Below are positions 20,980 to 34,000 of a stretch of DNA of 64,000 bases, one piece after another (the first letter of the stretch is position 1; each line of letters begins with the position of its first letter). Position numbers and translations under genes: made by a program. The notes beneath the pieces are model-generated. The model made no database searches. It was given only the letters and a program-made list of their open reading frames with translations, and was not told where the DNA came from. Source of the stretch: Macrostomum hystrix (Eukaryota; Platyhelminthes; Macrostomidae); contig CATNEN010000001.1 in the NCBI GenBank assembly GCA_950097015.1, positions 6,619,501-6,683,500 of the forward strand, in the 5' to 3' direction.

Positions 20980-21552
20980 TTAGATTGCTTGTTCTCTGAG
21001 GATTTTAGATAAATATTCTGCCTTTAGGTTCGGGAAGATTTCGAATTGAATGTACTTGGTCCCAGATTGGGACAGGCTGCATTCATCTCCAATAATCACA
21101 GTGTCTTTCAATAATGAGAAATCTTCCAGTCTTTCTTGAGTCCACAGTGGACGTTTATGAAGGGTAGCGGCTGTGGAAACAGAGATTGCTGGCCATGGGT
21201 TTAGCATTAGCAGGTGGGATTCACACACCACCCCCGTGTCTACGTGTCTTTGCACCTGGAAATATTTCTCGATGGAAAGAGTGCTGTTTTCCACGTCTTT
21301 GTAAGTGAGCAAACTAGGCTCTTTGTTACTCGTTTTTACTCGTAACTGCCGATTTTTTAATGTACCAAAATTCGTACCAAAATGTACCAGATGGACCAAA
21401 TTTTCGGCCAAAAATAGGCATTCTTCAGGGTCTGTATATTTAGATGTCATATATTTAATTAAGCCTGTATATTTAAATAGCTGTGGTGTATTAGCCGCCA
21501 ATGGTTGGTCTAATACGCAGTATAATATCTGTTCTGTTTCAACAGGCAGCAT
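20980..21552 (-). CDS. Open frame of 190 residues, function unknown
   Basis: Starts MLPVETEQILYCVLDQPLAA and ends SKILREQAI. It lies directly upstream of the Penelope-like remnant on the same strand and has AT-rich codons. I recognise no domain. It could be an N-terminal extension or flanking ORF of that element, or another repeat-derived protein. Confidence 0.3.
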   Translation of the reverse strand: MLPVETEQILYCVLDQPLAANTPQLFKYTGLIKYMTSKYTDPEECLFLAENLVHLVHFGTNFGTLKNRQLRVKTSNKEPSLLTYKDVENSTLSIEKYFQVQRHVDTGVVCESHLLMLNPWPAISVSTAATLHKRPLWTQERLEDFSLLKDTVIIGDECSLSQSGTKYIQFEIFPNLKAEYLSKILREQAI

Positions 21553-21559
21553 AAGTGGA

Positions 21560-21988
21560 AAGTAGTCTATTAATAGATGGCGTGTTTTGATCTTTTCAAA
21601 TAGCTGCTTCCATACGGCAAAAATAATTGTTAAACTGTTCTAGCATTGCTGCCAATAATTTCTTATTGATTCTAAAACAGCTCCGCTGACCAGATGTTAA
21701 GCGAAAGAAGTTACTGCACAGGTCCTACTAAATACTGTGAATTTCTTCGACCTAAAAGCTAAAAAGATATCCAGAATATGCGGGCCTGATATTAGCCTTC
21801 TTGAGCCTTATTCCTTTCTATTCAATCAACACTAATTTAGCAAATCAAATACAATGTCTAACGAAAATCCTTAGGCAACATGGATTGCGTATAGGAGCTA
21901 GTCAAGAAAGTGAAAAAAGTAAAAGAAGTTTTCATAACTTTCTCAAAAAAATTTTATGCGCCTATGCTCTGCTGCGTGAGAAGTAGCT
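21560..21988. other. AT-rich spacer, nothing recognised
   Basis: Only short AT-rich frames are present between the 190-residue ORF and the 20-bp array. Confidence 0.4.
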
Positions 21989-23726
21989 AGAGTAGAGAAT
22001 GAGAGAAACTAGAGTAGACTAAGGGAGATTAGAGCAGACTATGGGAGATTAGAGCAGACTATGGGAGATTAGAGTGGGCTATGGGAGATTAGAGCAGACT
22101 ATGGGAGATTAGAGCAGACTATGGGAGATTAGAGTAGACTATGGGAGATTAGAGTAGGCTATGGGAGATTAGAGTAGGCTATGGGAGATTAGAGTAGGCT
22201 ATGGGAGATTAGAGTAGACTATGGGAGATTATAGTAGGCTATGGGAGATTAGAGTAGACTATGGGAGATTAGAGTAGACTATGGGAGATTAGAGCAGACT
22301 ATGGGAGATTAGAGCAGACTATGGGAGATTAGAGTAGACTATGGGAGATTAGAGTAGGCTATGGGAGATTAGAGTAGGCTATGGGAGATTAGAGTAGACT
22401 ATGGGAGATTAGAGCTGACTATGGGAGATTAGAGTAGACTTTGGGAGATTAGAGTAGGCTATGGGAGATTAGAGTAGGCTATGGGAGATTAGAGCGGACT
22501 ATGGAAGATTAGAGCAGACTATGGGAGATTAGAGTAGACTATAGGAGATTAGAGTAGGCTATGGGAGATTAGAGCAGACTATGGGAGATTAGAGCAGACT
22601 ATGGGAGATTAGAGTAGACTATGGGAGATTAGAGTAGGCTATGGGAGATTAGAGTAGGCTATGGGAGATTAGAGTAGGCTATGGGAGATTAGAGTAGACT
22701 ATGGGAGATTATAGTAGGCTATGGGAGATTAGAGTAGACTATGGGAGATTAGAGTAGACTATGGGAGATTAGAGTAGGCTATGGGAGATTAGAGTAGGCT
22801 ATGGGAGATTAGAGTAGGCTATGGGAGATTAGAGTAGACTATGGGAGATTATAGTAGGCTATGGGAGATTAGAGTAGACTATGGGAGATTAGAGTAGACT
22901 ATGGGAGATTAGAGTAGACTATGGGAGATTAGAGCAGACTATGGGAGATTAGAGTAGACTATGGGAGATTAGAGTAGGCTATGGGAGATTAGAGTAGGCT
23001 ATGGGAGATTAGAGTAGACTTTGGGAGATTAGAGAAGACTATGGGAGATTAAAGTAGACTATGGGAGATTAGAGTAGGCTATGGGAGATTAGAGAAGACT
23101 ATGGGAGATAAGAGTAGACTATAGGAGATTAGAGTAGACTATGGGAGATTAGAGTAGACTATGAGAGATTAGAGCAGACTATGGGAGATTAGAGCAGACT
23201 ATGGGAGATTAGAGTAGACTATGAGAGATTAGAGCAGACTATGGGAGATTAGAGCAGACTATGGGAGATTAGAGTAGACTATGGGAGATTAGAGTAGACT
23301 ATGGGAGATTAGAGTAGACTATGGGAGATTAGAGTAGACTATGAGAGATTAGAGCAGACTATGGGAGATTAGAGTAGACTATGGGAGATTAGAGTAGGCT
23401 ATGGGAGATTAGAGTAGGCTATGGGAGATTAGAGTAGACTATGGGAGATTAGAGCAGACTATGGGAGATTTGAGTAGACTATGGGTGATTAGAGTAGACT
23501 TTGGGGGATTAGAGTAGGCTATGGGAGATTAGAGTAGGCTATGGGAGATTAGAGCGGACTATGGGAGATTAGAGCAGACTATGGAAGATTAGAGTAGGCT
23601 ATGGGAGATTAGAGTAGGCTATGGGAGATTAGAGCAGACTATGGAAGATTAGAGTAGGCTATGGGAGATTAGAGCGGACTATGGGAGATTAGAGCAGACT
23701 ATGGAAGATTAGAGTAGGCTATGGGA
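21989..23726 (+). repeat. 20-bp minisatellite, about 86 units
   Basis: Units of AGAGTAGACTATGGGAGATT with C/T and A/G variants (GCAGACT, GTAGGCT). Length is held at exactly 20 bp nearly throughout. A six-unit block carrying the rare ATAGTAGGCT variant appears three times (about 22230, 22710, 22850), showing block duplication. Confidence 0.95.
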
Positions 23727-23739
23727 TACTGGACTGTAG

Positions 23740-24881
23740 GAGAGTGGAGTGAATCAGATTTTTTAATCAATCATGAAAAGCAAACTTTCTTATTAAAGAA
23801 CTGGAGCTGCTTGCCAAAGTGTGCAACTTTTTGCGACATCTAGAGATAGGACTGCTCATACAATGCCGCCACGCGTACAACAAAATATTAATATTTCCGA
23901 TTATTATTATTTATTATTCATATGCAACTAACTGTATCATTATTAGCTGATACTTAACTGTATTTACTAATTGTTTACTTATTACTAAATAACGTATTAC
24001 TATTAGTAGCGGGACGCGAAAATCTCGGGTGTTATAACACAGAAATGAAACTATACAAAATATTGAAGATTTTATAACTATTTAATAGAATTTGGGTAGT
24101 CTTACTAAACTTACCAATAAAAAAGCAGCAGCAGCAGCAGCAGCAGCAGCGAAAATGAAAAAAGGAAATAAAATGAACCACAACACGAACACTGGCTTGC
24201 GTTAGCAACGATTTAGTTTACCTTGGATACCAGTCCGTAAAAAAATAAATAGCGCGATGATTTTGAAGAAAAAATTGAAATGAAACAATACTCAATTGTT
24301 CAAAAATACTTGTAGCAGATTTTAATTGTAAGCAATTCAGCTTTGTCTTCCAGTTTCTTCTACTAAAAATAATACTGCTTTTTTGCAAAGTGACATTCAC
24401 ATTTTAAGATAGATTTCAACAATTGATTTGAGAAAAAAGTATCAATAGAAGTCTTTGTGACAGAGTCGATAGTCAATCAATCAATTAATCTACCGTGTAT
24501 TTTCGAGACTAAGGGAAAAAGTATTCTAATCATAACAAACAAAGACTCAATACCTGTTCGCACTGGTAGACAGAATGAAATTTAAATTAGCAATTATTTA
24601 ATAAGAATTTTAATTCGATTATTAAAAAACTTATTGCACAAAAATGACCAAATTAATTGACCAAATATACACAAATTGTATAACTGATAGTAGGCTATAA
24701 TCACATTATGACTTTCTTGTATATTCTTCTATTTTTTTTAAGAAAAGAAACAGAAAACACCTTTAGAGTCTAGAAATCAAATTCGAAAAATTAAGGATAT
24801 TTAACACTGGAGCCAAGTGACAACGCTAGTGAAAAAAACTAGAAACTAAACACAGAAAAAAAACAAAAAAGTATGTTTAGT
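23740..24881. other. AT-rich region downstream of the MYPT gene
   Basis: No coding exon was recognised. A (GCA)n run lies at 24125-24150. It may hold the 3' untranslated region of the distal MYPT last exon. Confidence 0.4.
24125..24150 (+). repeat. (GCA)n microsatellite, about 9 units
   Basis: Uninterrupted GCA triplets in non-coding sequence. Confidence 0.9.
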
Positions 24882-25082
24882 TCACATATCTGAGCAACCT
24901 TGACTTTGAGAAGTTTTAGTGGCAGCTGCTAAGTCTAACTTGGAACTGTCCCGCTCTCTGAGGCGTGTGATAACTCTGATTAATGACAAATTGTCCGACT
25001 TCAATTTTTCATTCTCTAAACGAAGACGCGAACTTTCGACCTCCTCGGTTGTTGCTGTTTGAGACGGAAGCGTAGAATGCAC
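24882..25082 (-). CDS. MYPT: MYPT alternative last exon (13b): second leucine-zipper end
   Basis: Acceptor TATTTACAG at 25083, phase 0, compatible with the donor of exon 12. Encodes VHSTLPSQTATTEEVESSRL, then ENEKLKSDNLSLIRVITRL and a 20-residue tail ending CSDM and TGA. The middle aligns with the same MYPT terminal zipper that exon 13a encodes. Codons are AT-rich, unlike 13a. It can only be used if 13a is skipped. Confidence 0.7.
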   Translation of the reverse strand: MHSTLPSQTATTEEVESSRLRLENEKLKSDNLSLIRVITRLRERDSSKLDLAAATKTSQSQGCSDM

Positions 25083-28000
25083 CTGTAAATAGGATTTTAA
25101 AATGTTTATTTTCGTGATTCAATCACCGCTTTAAATGAAAATGTTTTTAACTCCAGTGCAAAATCGGACCAAAAAACAGGGCATGCTTATTAATTAGTAC
25201 GCAACTAAATAATGTCAGTTATTGATGTATAACATTTCATGCTTCTTTTCTTGAGGAGAAACAAACTGAATGCATTCCATTCATAATTCGTTCGGTTCCT
25301 CTCATAATTATATCTTAGATTCTGCATACGATTCTATCTTCCTTCGATTCTTTCTTCCTTCGATTCCAAATCTTCTTTCTATTCCTCCGACGATTCCACA
25401 TTCTTTTTATTCCTTGTACGATTCTATCTTTGTTCTATTCTTCCTTCGATTCCATATCTTTGTTCTATTCCTCCTTCGATCTATCTTCGTTCGATTCCTT
25501 CGTTCGATTCTTCTTTCGATTCCATATCTTCCTTCTATTCGTCCTATGATTCTGTCTTCTTTTGACTCCTTCTACGATTCTGTCTTCTTTCTATTCCTCC
25601 TAAGATTCCACATTCTTTTCATTCCTCCTACGAATCTGTTCGTTCTATTCTTCCTTCGATTCCATATCTTCGTTCTATTCTTCCTACGATTCTATGTTCG
25701 TTCAATAGTTTTTTTTCGATTCCATATCTTCGTTCCATTCCTCATAAGATTCTACGTTCAATTCTGCCGATAATTAAATCTACGATTCCTGGCACAGACA
25801 CTTCCTTCGATTCCCTTGACGATCTTAAATTCTTCCTAAAACGGTTCTAAGATTGTTTTTTTTAATGTCAGTTTTCAGCATAACTAGGTTGCGCATGCTT
25901 GAAGCTTAGGTTGACCGAGAAACAGCATTCCAACTCTTTCGCAAACTCTAAGAGTCATGCTCGCTTACTCAATATTTCACTAGCTATTCCTGTCCGTTCG
26001 ACTACTGTTTCGTTTACAGAACCGCCACATAATCTTCGCCAGTGAGTTGCATACAGATGTCTCGAAAGCATGGCTCCGGTGAAAATTGTCTTCTTTAATT
26101 TTTGTGTACTCTAAACTGTCACTCATCGAATATATTGACAACTAGATTGAACAGAAGACAACTTTTAGAATGAGGAAAAGAATTTGATTTGTGAAATCTG
26201 ACAATAGTGACCTTGTTTTCAAAGATATACTAGTAGGTAAAGTTTTTCCTTCAACGATTCTTGCTACGATTCCATAAATGGCTCCTGGAACGATTCTATC
26301 TAAGGTTCGTCGTGCGATTCCATCAAATGCTCTTGGTGCGATTCCATTTAAGGTTCTTAGTACGATTCCATCTAAGGTTCTTGCTACGATTTCATCTAAG
26401 GTTCTTGCTACGATTCCATCTAAGGTTCTTGCTACGATTCCATCTAAGGTTCTTGCTACGATTCCATCTAAGGTTCTTGCTACGATTCCATCTAAGGTTC
26501 TTGCTACGATTCCATCTAAGGTTCTTGCTACGATTCCATCTAAGGTTCTTGCTACGATTCCATCTAAGGTTCTTGCTACGATTCCATCTAAGGTTCTTGC
26601 TACGATTCCATCTAAGGTTCTTGCTACGATTCCATCTAAGGTTCTTGCTACGATTCCATCTAAGGTTCTTGCTACGATTCCATCTAGGGTTCTTGGTACG
26701 ATTCAATCTAAGGTTCTTGCTACGATTCCATCTAAGGTTCTTGCTACGATTCCATCTAAGGTTCTTGCTACGATTCCATGTAAGGTTCTTGGTACGATTC
26801 CATCTAAGGTTCTTGCTACGATTCCATCTAAGGTTCTTGTTACTCAAGCTGCGATTCCATTTATGGTACTTGGTGCGATTCCATCTACGGAATTTACAAT
26901 TCCATGCTTAGTACTACAATAAGAGAGTCTAGCAATTGACTATTTGAGATCAAACCTGCAATCGACAACAATATAAGGAACTTTATTGTTGCCTTTACAG
27001 CATTGAGAAAAGCAGATAGCAAGGAGACGAGAGAGAAGAAGATACGTGCTATATTGACTGGTTGAATTGTTGTAAAAGCAGACACACCAATACTAGTAGC
27101 AGGCATTTAAAGTTCCTAAGAGACTAATCATATTACTAGCTTAGTATCGGTGAAGCATCATGTTTATTTATATCAGCTACAATCATTTTAGTGTCTCATT
27201 GACGAGATAGGCGAGCCACGACGCGAGCCAGGGCTCGATTCTCAGCCTTGAGCTTCTCGTTCTCGCGCATGACCTGCTCAAGTGACTGTTGCGGAGGCGG
27301 TTACATAGTCACATAATAAGGCTGTCACTAATTAGTCTGTACTGATCTATGTCATACGAAATCTGTCATACAAATACGTACAGTATTGAAACTCGACATT
27401 TGTAAGAAAAAATATGTTTTTACAGAGAGCGAAAAACTGATTTACAGAAGACAGTTGAAAACAGACTTACAGAAGACACTTGAAAACAGACTTACAGAAG
27501 ACAGTTGAAAACAGACTTACAGAAGACACTTGAAAACAGAAGACAGAAGGCAGTTGAAAACAGACTTACAGAAGACAGCTGAAAACATACTTACAGAAGA
27601 CAGTAGAAAACAGACTTACAGAAGACAGTTGAAAACAGATTTACAGAAGACAGTAGAAAACTGATTTACAGAAGACAGTTGAAAACAGATTTACAGAAGA
27701 CAGTAGAAAACAGACTTACAGAAGACAGTAGAAAACAGACTTACAGAAGACAGTTGAAAACAGACTTACAAAAGACAGTTGAAAACAGACTTACAGACTT
27801 ACAGACAACTAATAAACAGACTTACAGAAGACAGTAGAAAACAGATTTAAAGAAGACAGTAGAAAACAGACTTACAGAAGACAGTAGAAAACAGACTTAC
27901 AGAAGACAGTTGAAAATAGACTTACAGAAGACAGTTGAAAACAGACTTACAGACTTACAGAAAACCAATAAACAGACTTACAGAAGACAGTAGAAAACAG

Positions 28001-31000
28001 ACTTACAGAAGACAGTTAAAAACAGACTTACAGAAGACAGTTGAAAACAGACTTATAGAAGACATTTAAAAACAGAAGACAGAAGACAGTTAAAAACAGA
28101 CTTACAGAAGACAGTTGAAAACAGAAGACAGAAGACAGTTAAAAACAGAAGACAGAAGACAGTTGAAAACAGACTTACAGAAGACAGTTGAAAACAGACT
28201 TACAGACTTACAGAAAACGAATAAACAGACTTACAGAAGACAGTAGAAAACAGACTTACAGAAGACAGTTAAAAACAGACTTACAGAAGACAGTTGAAAA
28301 CAGACTTACAGAAGACAGTTAAAAACAGAAGACAGAAGACAGTTAAAAACAGACTTACAGAAGACAGTTGAAAACAGAAGACAGAAGACAGTTAAAAACA
28401 GAAGACAGAAGACAGTTGAAAACAGACTTACAGAAGACAGTTGAAAACAGACTTACAGACTTACAGAAAACGAATAAACAGACTTACAGAAGACAGTAGA
28501 AAACAGACTTACAGAAGACAGTTAAAAACAGACTTACAGAAGACAGTTAAAAACAGACTTACAGAAGACAGTTGAAAACAAACTTACAGAAGACATTTAA
28601 AAACAGAAGACAGAAGACAGTTGAAAACAGACTTACAGAAGACAGTTGAAAACAGAAGACAGAAGACAGTTAAAAACAGAAGACAGAAGACAGTTGAAAA
28701 CAGACTTACAGAAGACAGTTGAAAACAGACTTACAGACTTACAGAAAACCAATAAACAGACTTACAGAAGACAGTAGAAAACAGACTTACAGAAGACAGT
28801 TAAAAACAGACTTACAGAAGACAGTTGAAAACAGACTTACAGAAGACAGTTAAAAACAGAAGACAGAAGACAGTTGAAAACAGACTTACAGAAGACAGTT
28901 GAAAACAGACTTACAGACTTACAGAAAACCAATAAACAGACTTACAGAAGGCAGTAGAAAACAGACTTACAGAAGACAGTTAAAAACAGACTTACAGAAG
29001 ACAGTTGAAAACAGACTTACAGAAGACAGTTAAAAACAGAAGACAGAAGACAGTTGAAAACAGACTTACAGACTTACAGACAACCAATAAACAGACTTAC
29101 AGAAGACAGTTAAAAACAGACTTACAGAAGACAGTTGAAAACAGACTTACAGAAGACACTTGAAAACAGACTTACAGAAGACAGTAGAAAACAAACTTAT
29201 AGAAGAAGACAGTAGAAAAACAGACTTACAGAAGACAGTTGAAAACAGACTTACAGAAAACCAATAAACAGACTTACAGAAGACAGTTGAAAACTGACTT
29301 ACAGAAGACAGTTAAAAACAGACTTACAGAAGACAGTTGAAAACAGACTTACAGACTTACAGAAAACCAATAAACAGACTTACAGAAGACAGTAGAAAAC
29401 AGACTTACAGAAGACAGTTGAAAACAGACTTACAGACTTACAGAAAACCAATAAACAGACTTACAGAAGACAGTTGAAAACTGACTTACAGAAGACAGTT
29501 AAAAACAGACTTACAGAAGACAGTTGAAAACAGACTTACAGACTTACAGAAAACCAATAAACAGACTTATAGAAGACAGTTGAAAACAGACTTACAGAAG
29601 ACAGTTGAAAACAGACTTACAGACTTACAGAAAACCAATAAACAGACTTACAGAAGACAGTTGAAAACAGACTTACAGAAGACAGTTAAAAACAGACTTA
29701 CAGAAGACAGTTGAAAACAGACTTACAGAAGACACTTGAAAACAGACTTACAGAAGACAGTAGAAAACAAACTTATAGAAGAAGACAGTAGAAAAACAGA
29801 CTTACAGAAGACAGTTGAAAACAGACTTACAGAAAACCAATAAACAGACTTACAGAAGACAGTTGAAAACTGACTTACAGAAGACAGTTAAAAACAGACT
29901 TACAGAAGACAGTTGAAAACAGACTTACAGACTTACAGAAAACCAATAAACAGACTTACAGAAGACAGTAGAAAACAGACTTACAGAAGACAGTTGAAAA
30001 CAGACTTACAGACTTACAGAAAACCAATAAACAGACTTACAGAAGACAGTTGAAAACTGACTTACAGAAGACAGTTAAAAACAGACTTACAGAAGACAGT
30101 TGAAAACAGACTTACAGACTTACAGAAAACCAATAAACAGACTTATAGAAGACAGTTAAAAACAGACTTACAGAAGACAGTTGAAAACAGACTTACAGAC
30201 TTACAGAAAACCAATAAACAGACTTACATAAGACAGTAGAAAACAGACTTACAGAAGACAGTAGAAAACAAACTGACTAAAAGCACACTAAAAGCACACA
30301 CACAAAAGAAGACAATCAAAATAGAAAGTCACAGACCGACTGCCAGACAGTCTGAGAACATTGCTCACTCACCCGATTCTGAGCCTCGTATTCCGAAAGC
30401 CGCTTATCAATCTGTCTCTGCTCGCTAGACTGACGCTTCAACTGTTCGTTCTCTTCGCGCAGTCGACTGTTCTCAGCGTTCAGTCGCTCGTTGGCGGCCT
30501 TCTCTTTCTCGTAGAGTCGCTTGTAGTCTAGATCGCCGGAGAATGACCCGGCCTGAGTTTGAGCAGCAGCCGCAGCCGCAGAGCCGTGATAGGAGCCTGG
30601 CCGGGATCTGGACAGACCGCTGCTGACGAAGCCGGAGGTGCCGGTGTCAGATACGGCCTGACTGCTGCCTCGGCCGGAGTCGTACTGGTTTTTTCAATGT
30701 TGTTTTGGGATTTGAGTTCAGATTACTAACGTGCGTTACAGTGGTGTCTAACATGTAACAGTGGTGTCTAGCATGTAACAGTGATGTCTAACACGTGTTA
30801 CAGTGATGTCGAACACGTGTTACAGTGGTGTCTAACATGTAACAGTGGTGTCTAGCATGTAACAGTGATGTCTAACACGTATTACAGTGATGTCGAACAC
30901 GTGTTACAGTGATGTCGAACACGTGTTACAGTGATGTCTAACACGTGTTACAGTGATATCGAACACGTGTTACAGTGATATCGAACACGTGTTACAGTGA

Positions 31001-34000
31001 TGTCGAACACGTGTTACAGTGATGTCTAACACGTGTTACAGTGGTGTCTAACATTTAATAGTGATGTCTAACACGTGTTACAGTGACGTCGAACACGTGT
31101 TACAGTGATGTCGAACACGTGTTACAGTGATGTCGAACACGTGTTACAGTGGTGTCTAACATGCGTTACAGTGGTGTCTAACATGTAATAGTGATGTCTA
31201 ACACGTGTTACAGTGATGTCGAACACGTGTTACAGTGATGTCGAACACGTGTTACAGTGATGTCGAACACGTGTTACAGTGATGTCTAACACGTGTTACA
31301 GTGGTGTCTAACATGTAATAGTGATGTCTAACACGTGTTACAGTGATGTCTAACGTGTGTTACAGTGGTGTCTAACATACGTTACAGTGGTGTCTAACGT
31401 GTGTTACAGTGGTGTCTAACGTGTGTTACAGTGGTGTCTAACATACGTTACAGTGGTGTCTAACGTGTGTTACACTGGGTGTCATAGTGGTGTCTAACGT
31501 GTGTTACACTGGTGTTACAGTGGTGTCTAACGTGTGTTACACAGGATGCCTAACTCATCCCAGTTGTGTGTAACACATGTTAAATTTGTGAAAAACTAAT
31601 GTTCAAGGGACTTTTGATGCATGCATTCACTGCAAAGCTACTTTAAGTAGACAGTAATCTAAAAGATTCGTAGATAAGTGCAAATGGTCAAGTGTTTTAT
31701 CTACAAAAGCAATTTTTCCGTTCAAAAAGGAAAGCAAGAAGTTGAACCGCACTTCAACTGGCTATCCGTAAATAAACTTTCAGTTTTTTTTCATTAAAAT
31801 GGTTCTTATCTAAATCAATAAAAGCCTTTCCAAACAGTTATGCTAGAGTGTTTATAAAGTGAAGTGCCACCCACTTAGACGTGAAGTCCAAAAATAGCAA
31901 ATAGCTAACTTTTTCTACGGAAATTTTTTTAGTAGATAGAGATAAATTGAAGCGACACAGGAAACTGTTTTAGAGATAGTTAAGTATTATGTCTAGGCCA
32001 ATTGAATTTATTACGAGTAGAGTAGGCGTAGGTAAGTTAAGTTAAATTAAGAAATTACGTTTTAAGCTCGCTTATTGAAGGCGGGGGATAATGTTCAACG
32101 ACACGACACTCTTTCTCCCTCTCTATTGTCACTCTTTCTTATCCTCTATTGTTACTCTTTCTCCCTCTCTACTGTCACTCTTTCTTATCCTCTATTGTTA
32201 CTCTTTCTTATCCTCTATTGTTACTCTTTCTCCATCTCTATTGTCACTCTTTCTCCCTCTCTATTGTCACTCTTTCTCCCTCTCTACTGTCACTCTTTCT
32301 TATCCTCTATTGTTACTCTTTCTCCCTCTCTATTGTCACTCTTTCTCCCTCTCTATTGTCACTCTTTCTCCCTCTCTATTGTCACTCTTTCTCCCTCTCT
32401 ATTGTCACTCTTTCTTATCCTCTATTGTTACTCTTTCTCCATCTCTATTGTCACTCTTTCTCCCTCTCTATTGTCACTCTTTCTTATCCTCTATTGTTAC
32501 TCTTTCTCCATCTCTATTGTCACTCTTTCTCCCGCTCTATTGTCACTCTCTCGCCTCTCTATTGTCACTCTCTCGCCTCTCTATTGTCACTCTCTCGCCT
32601 CTCTATTATCACTCTCTCTCCTCTCTATTGTCCCTCTCTCCTCTCTATTGTCACTCTCTTTCCCCCTCTACTGTCACTCTTTCTTCCTCCCCTCTATCGT
32701 TACACTTACGCTGACTCTTTCGCCAGTCTTTTCTCCCACTATGTCATGCTCAATGATTTCGATTATTTCCTTTAGAGTGGGAATCGAACTCTCGACCTGT
32801 CTCGGCAAGATCCAATAACACCATTATCGCAGCGTCTGCAGACAAAAACTCACAGAGTCCACAGACTCGGAGGACTTATTGAAATAGCGCGAATGCTTCC
32901 TAGTTGACTGCGGGGTGAAATAGGACTGCTGCTGCTGCTGCTGCTGACTAGCTAAACCGCTTCCTGCTGAATTCGAATGACGAAACGAACCGCGACGCGA
33001 GGCAGGCGCGCTGCCCCCGAAACTGCTGCTTCCGCTGAGAGAAGAGGCGCCGGCGGAAGAGGAGGAGATGCTCAACAGGGCACCAAGAGGTCCGCCGTAA
33101 CAGACATTGCTGCTAGCGCTGCTAACAGATCTAGGAGATGATGCTGCTCTGAATAGAGGCATTGTTTTTCGACTCTTCTTTGGCTTCTTTTGCTGCGAAA
33201 GTGACAGTTTCTTTCGACAGAATTTCAACCTTCGTCAAGGCCTGACTGAAGCGACGAATGTAAAGAAAGAATATGCAGGAAACTAACAGCCCCGTTGCCG
33301 GCAAATTTCTTTCCCAAAAAATCCCAGTTAAAGGGTCAGGAAAATGGACAGGAAAGCAGAAGATAAGGAGTGTACACTGCACCTAGCTTTCTGGGGGATC
33401 GAAGCTGGGTTGGAGCGAATGATGTACATTTCAAAGTTCAATATTCATACCCCAAGCCAACATTCAGAAGCTAAAAACTGGTTTCGGTGCAGCAAGGACC
33501 AATACAACCTAGCCCATGTGTGTTTGTGTGCATGAGTGTGTTACTTCCATCACAGAACACTGAATACATATAATATACGAGCTATAAATATAGTTTTATA
33601 AAACTAGATAACCTAATCTTAACCGAAATGCATTTTATTACATCGAGAATATAACACTACCCTTTCAAAGTCACAGTTAAGTAATACAATTCCCATATCC
33701 CCTTTAATCGCCTCTCTTCCAAAATCTCACCCTACATATTTTCTTCTTTAATCTCACTCTAAATATTATCCACTTCTAATCTCACCCTAAATCTCTTCCA
33801 CTTCTAATCTCACCCTAAATCTCTTCCACTTCTAATCTCACCCTAAATATCTTCCACTTCTAATCTCACCCTAAATCTCTTCCACTTCTAATCTCACCCT
33901 AAATCTCTTCCACTTCTAATCTCACCCTAAATCGATTCCACTTCTAATCTCACCCTAAATCTCTTCCACTTCTAATCTCACCCTAAATCTCTTCCACTTA

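Noticed and set aside
26261-26922. Repeat proteins on both strands (LRFHLRFL and TIPSKVLA types)
   Set aside because: Artefact of a 24-bp array without stops.
32075-32818. Three overlapping plus-strand frames of 207-247 codons
   Set aside because: Produced by the 23-bp CTCTTTCTCC array; all three frames are equally open, which a real gene would not show.
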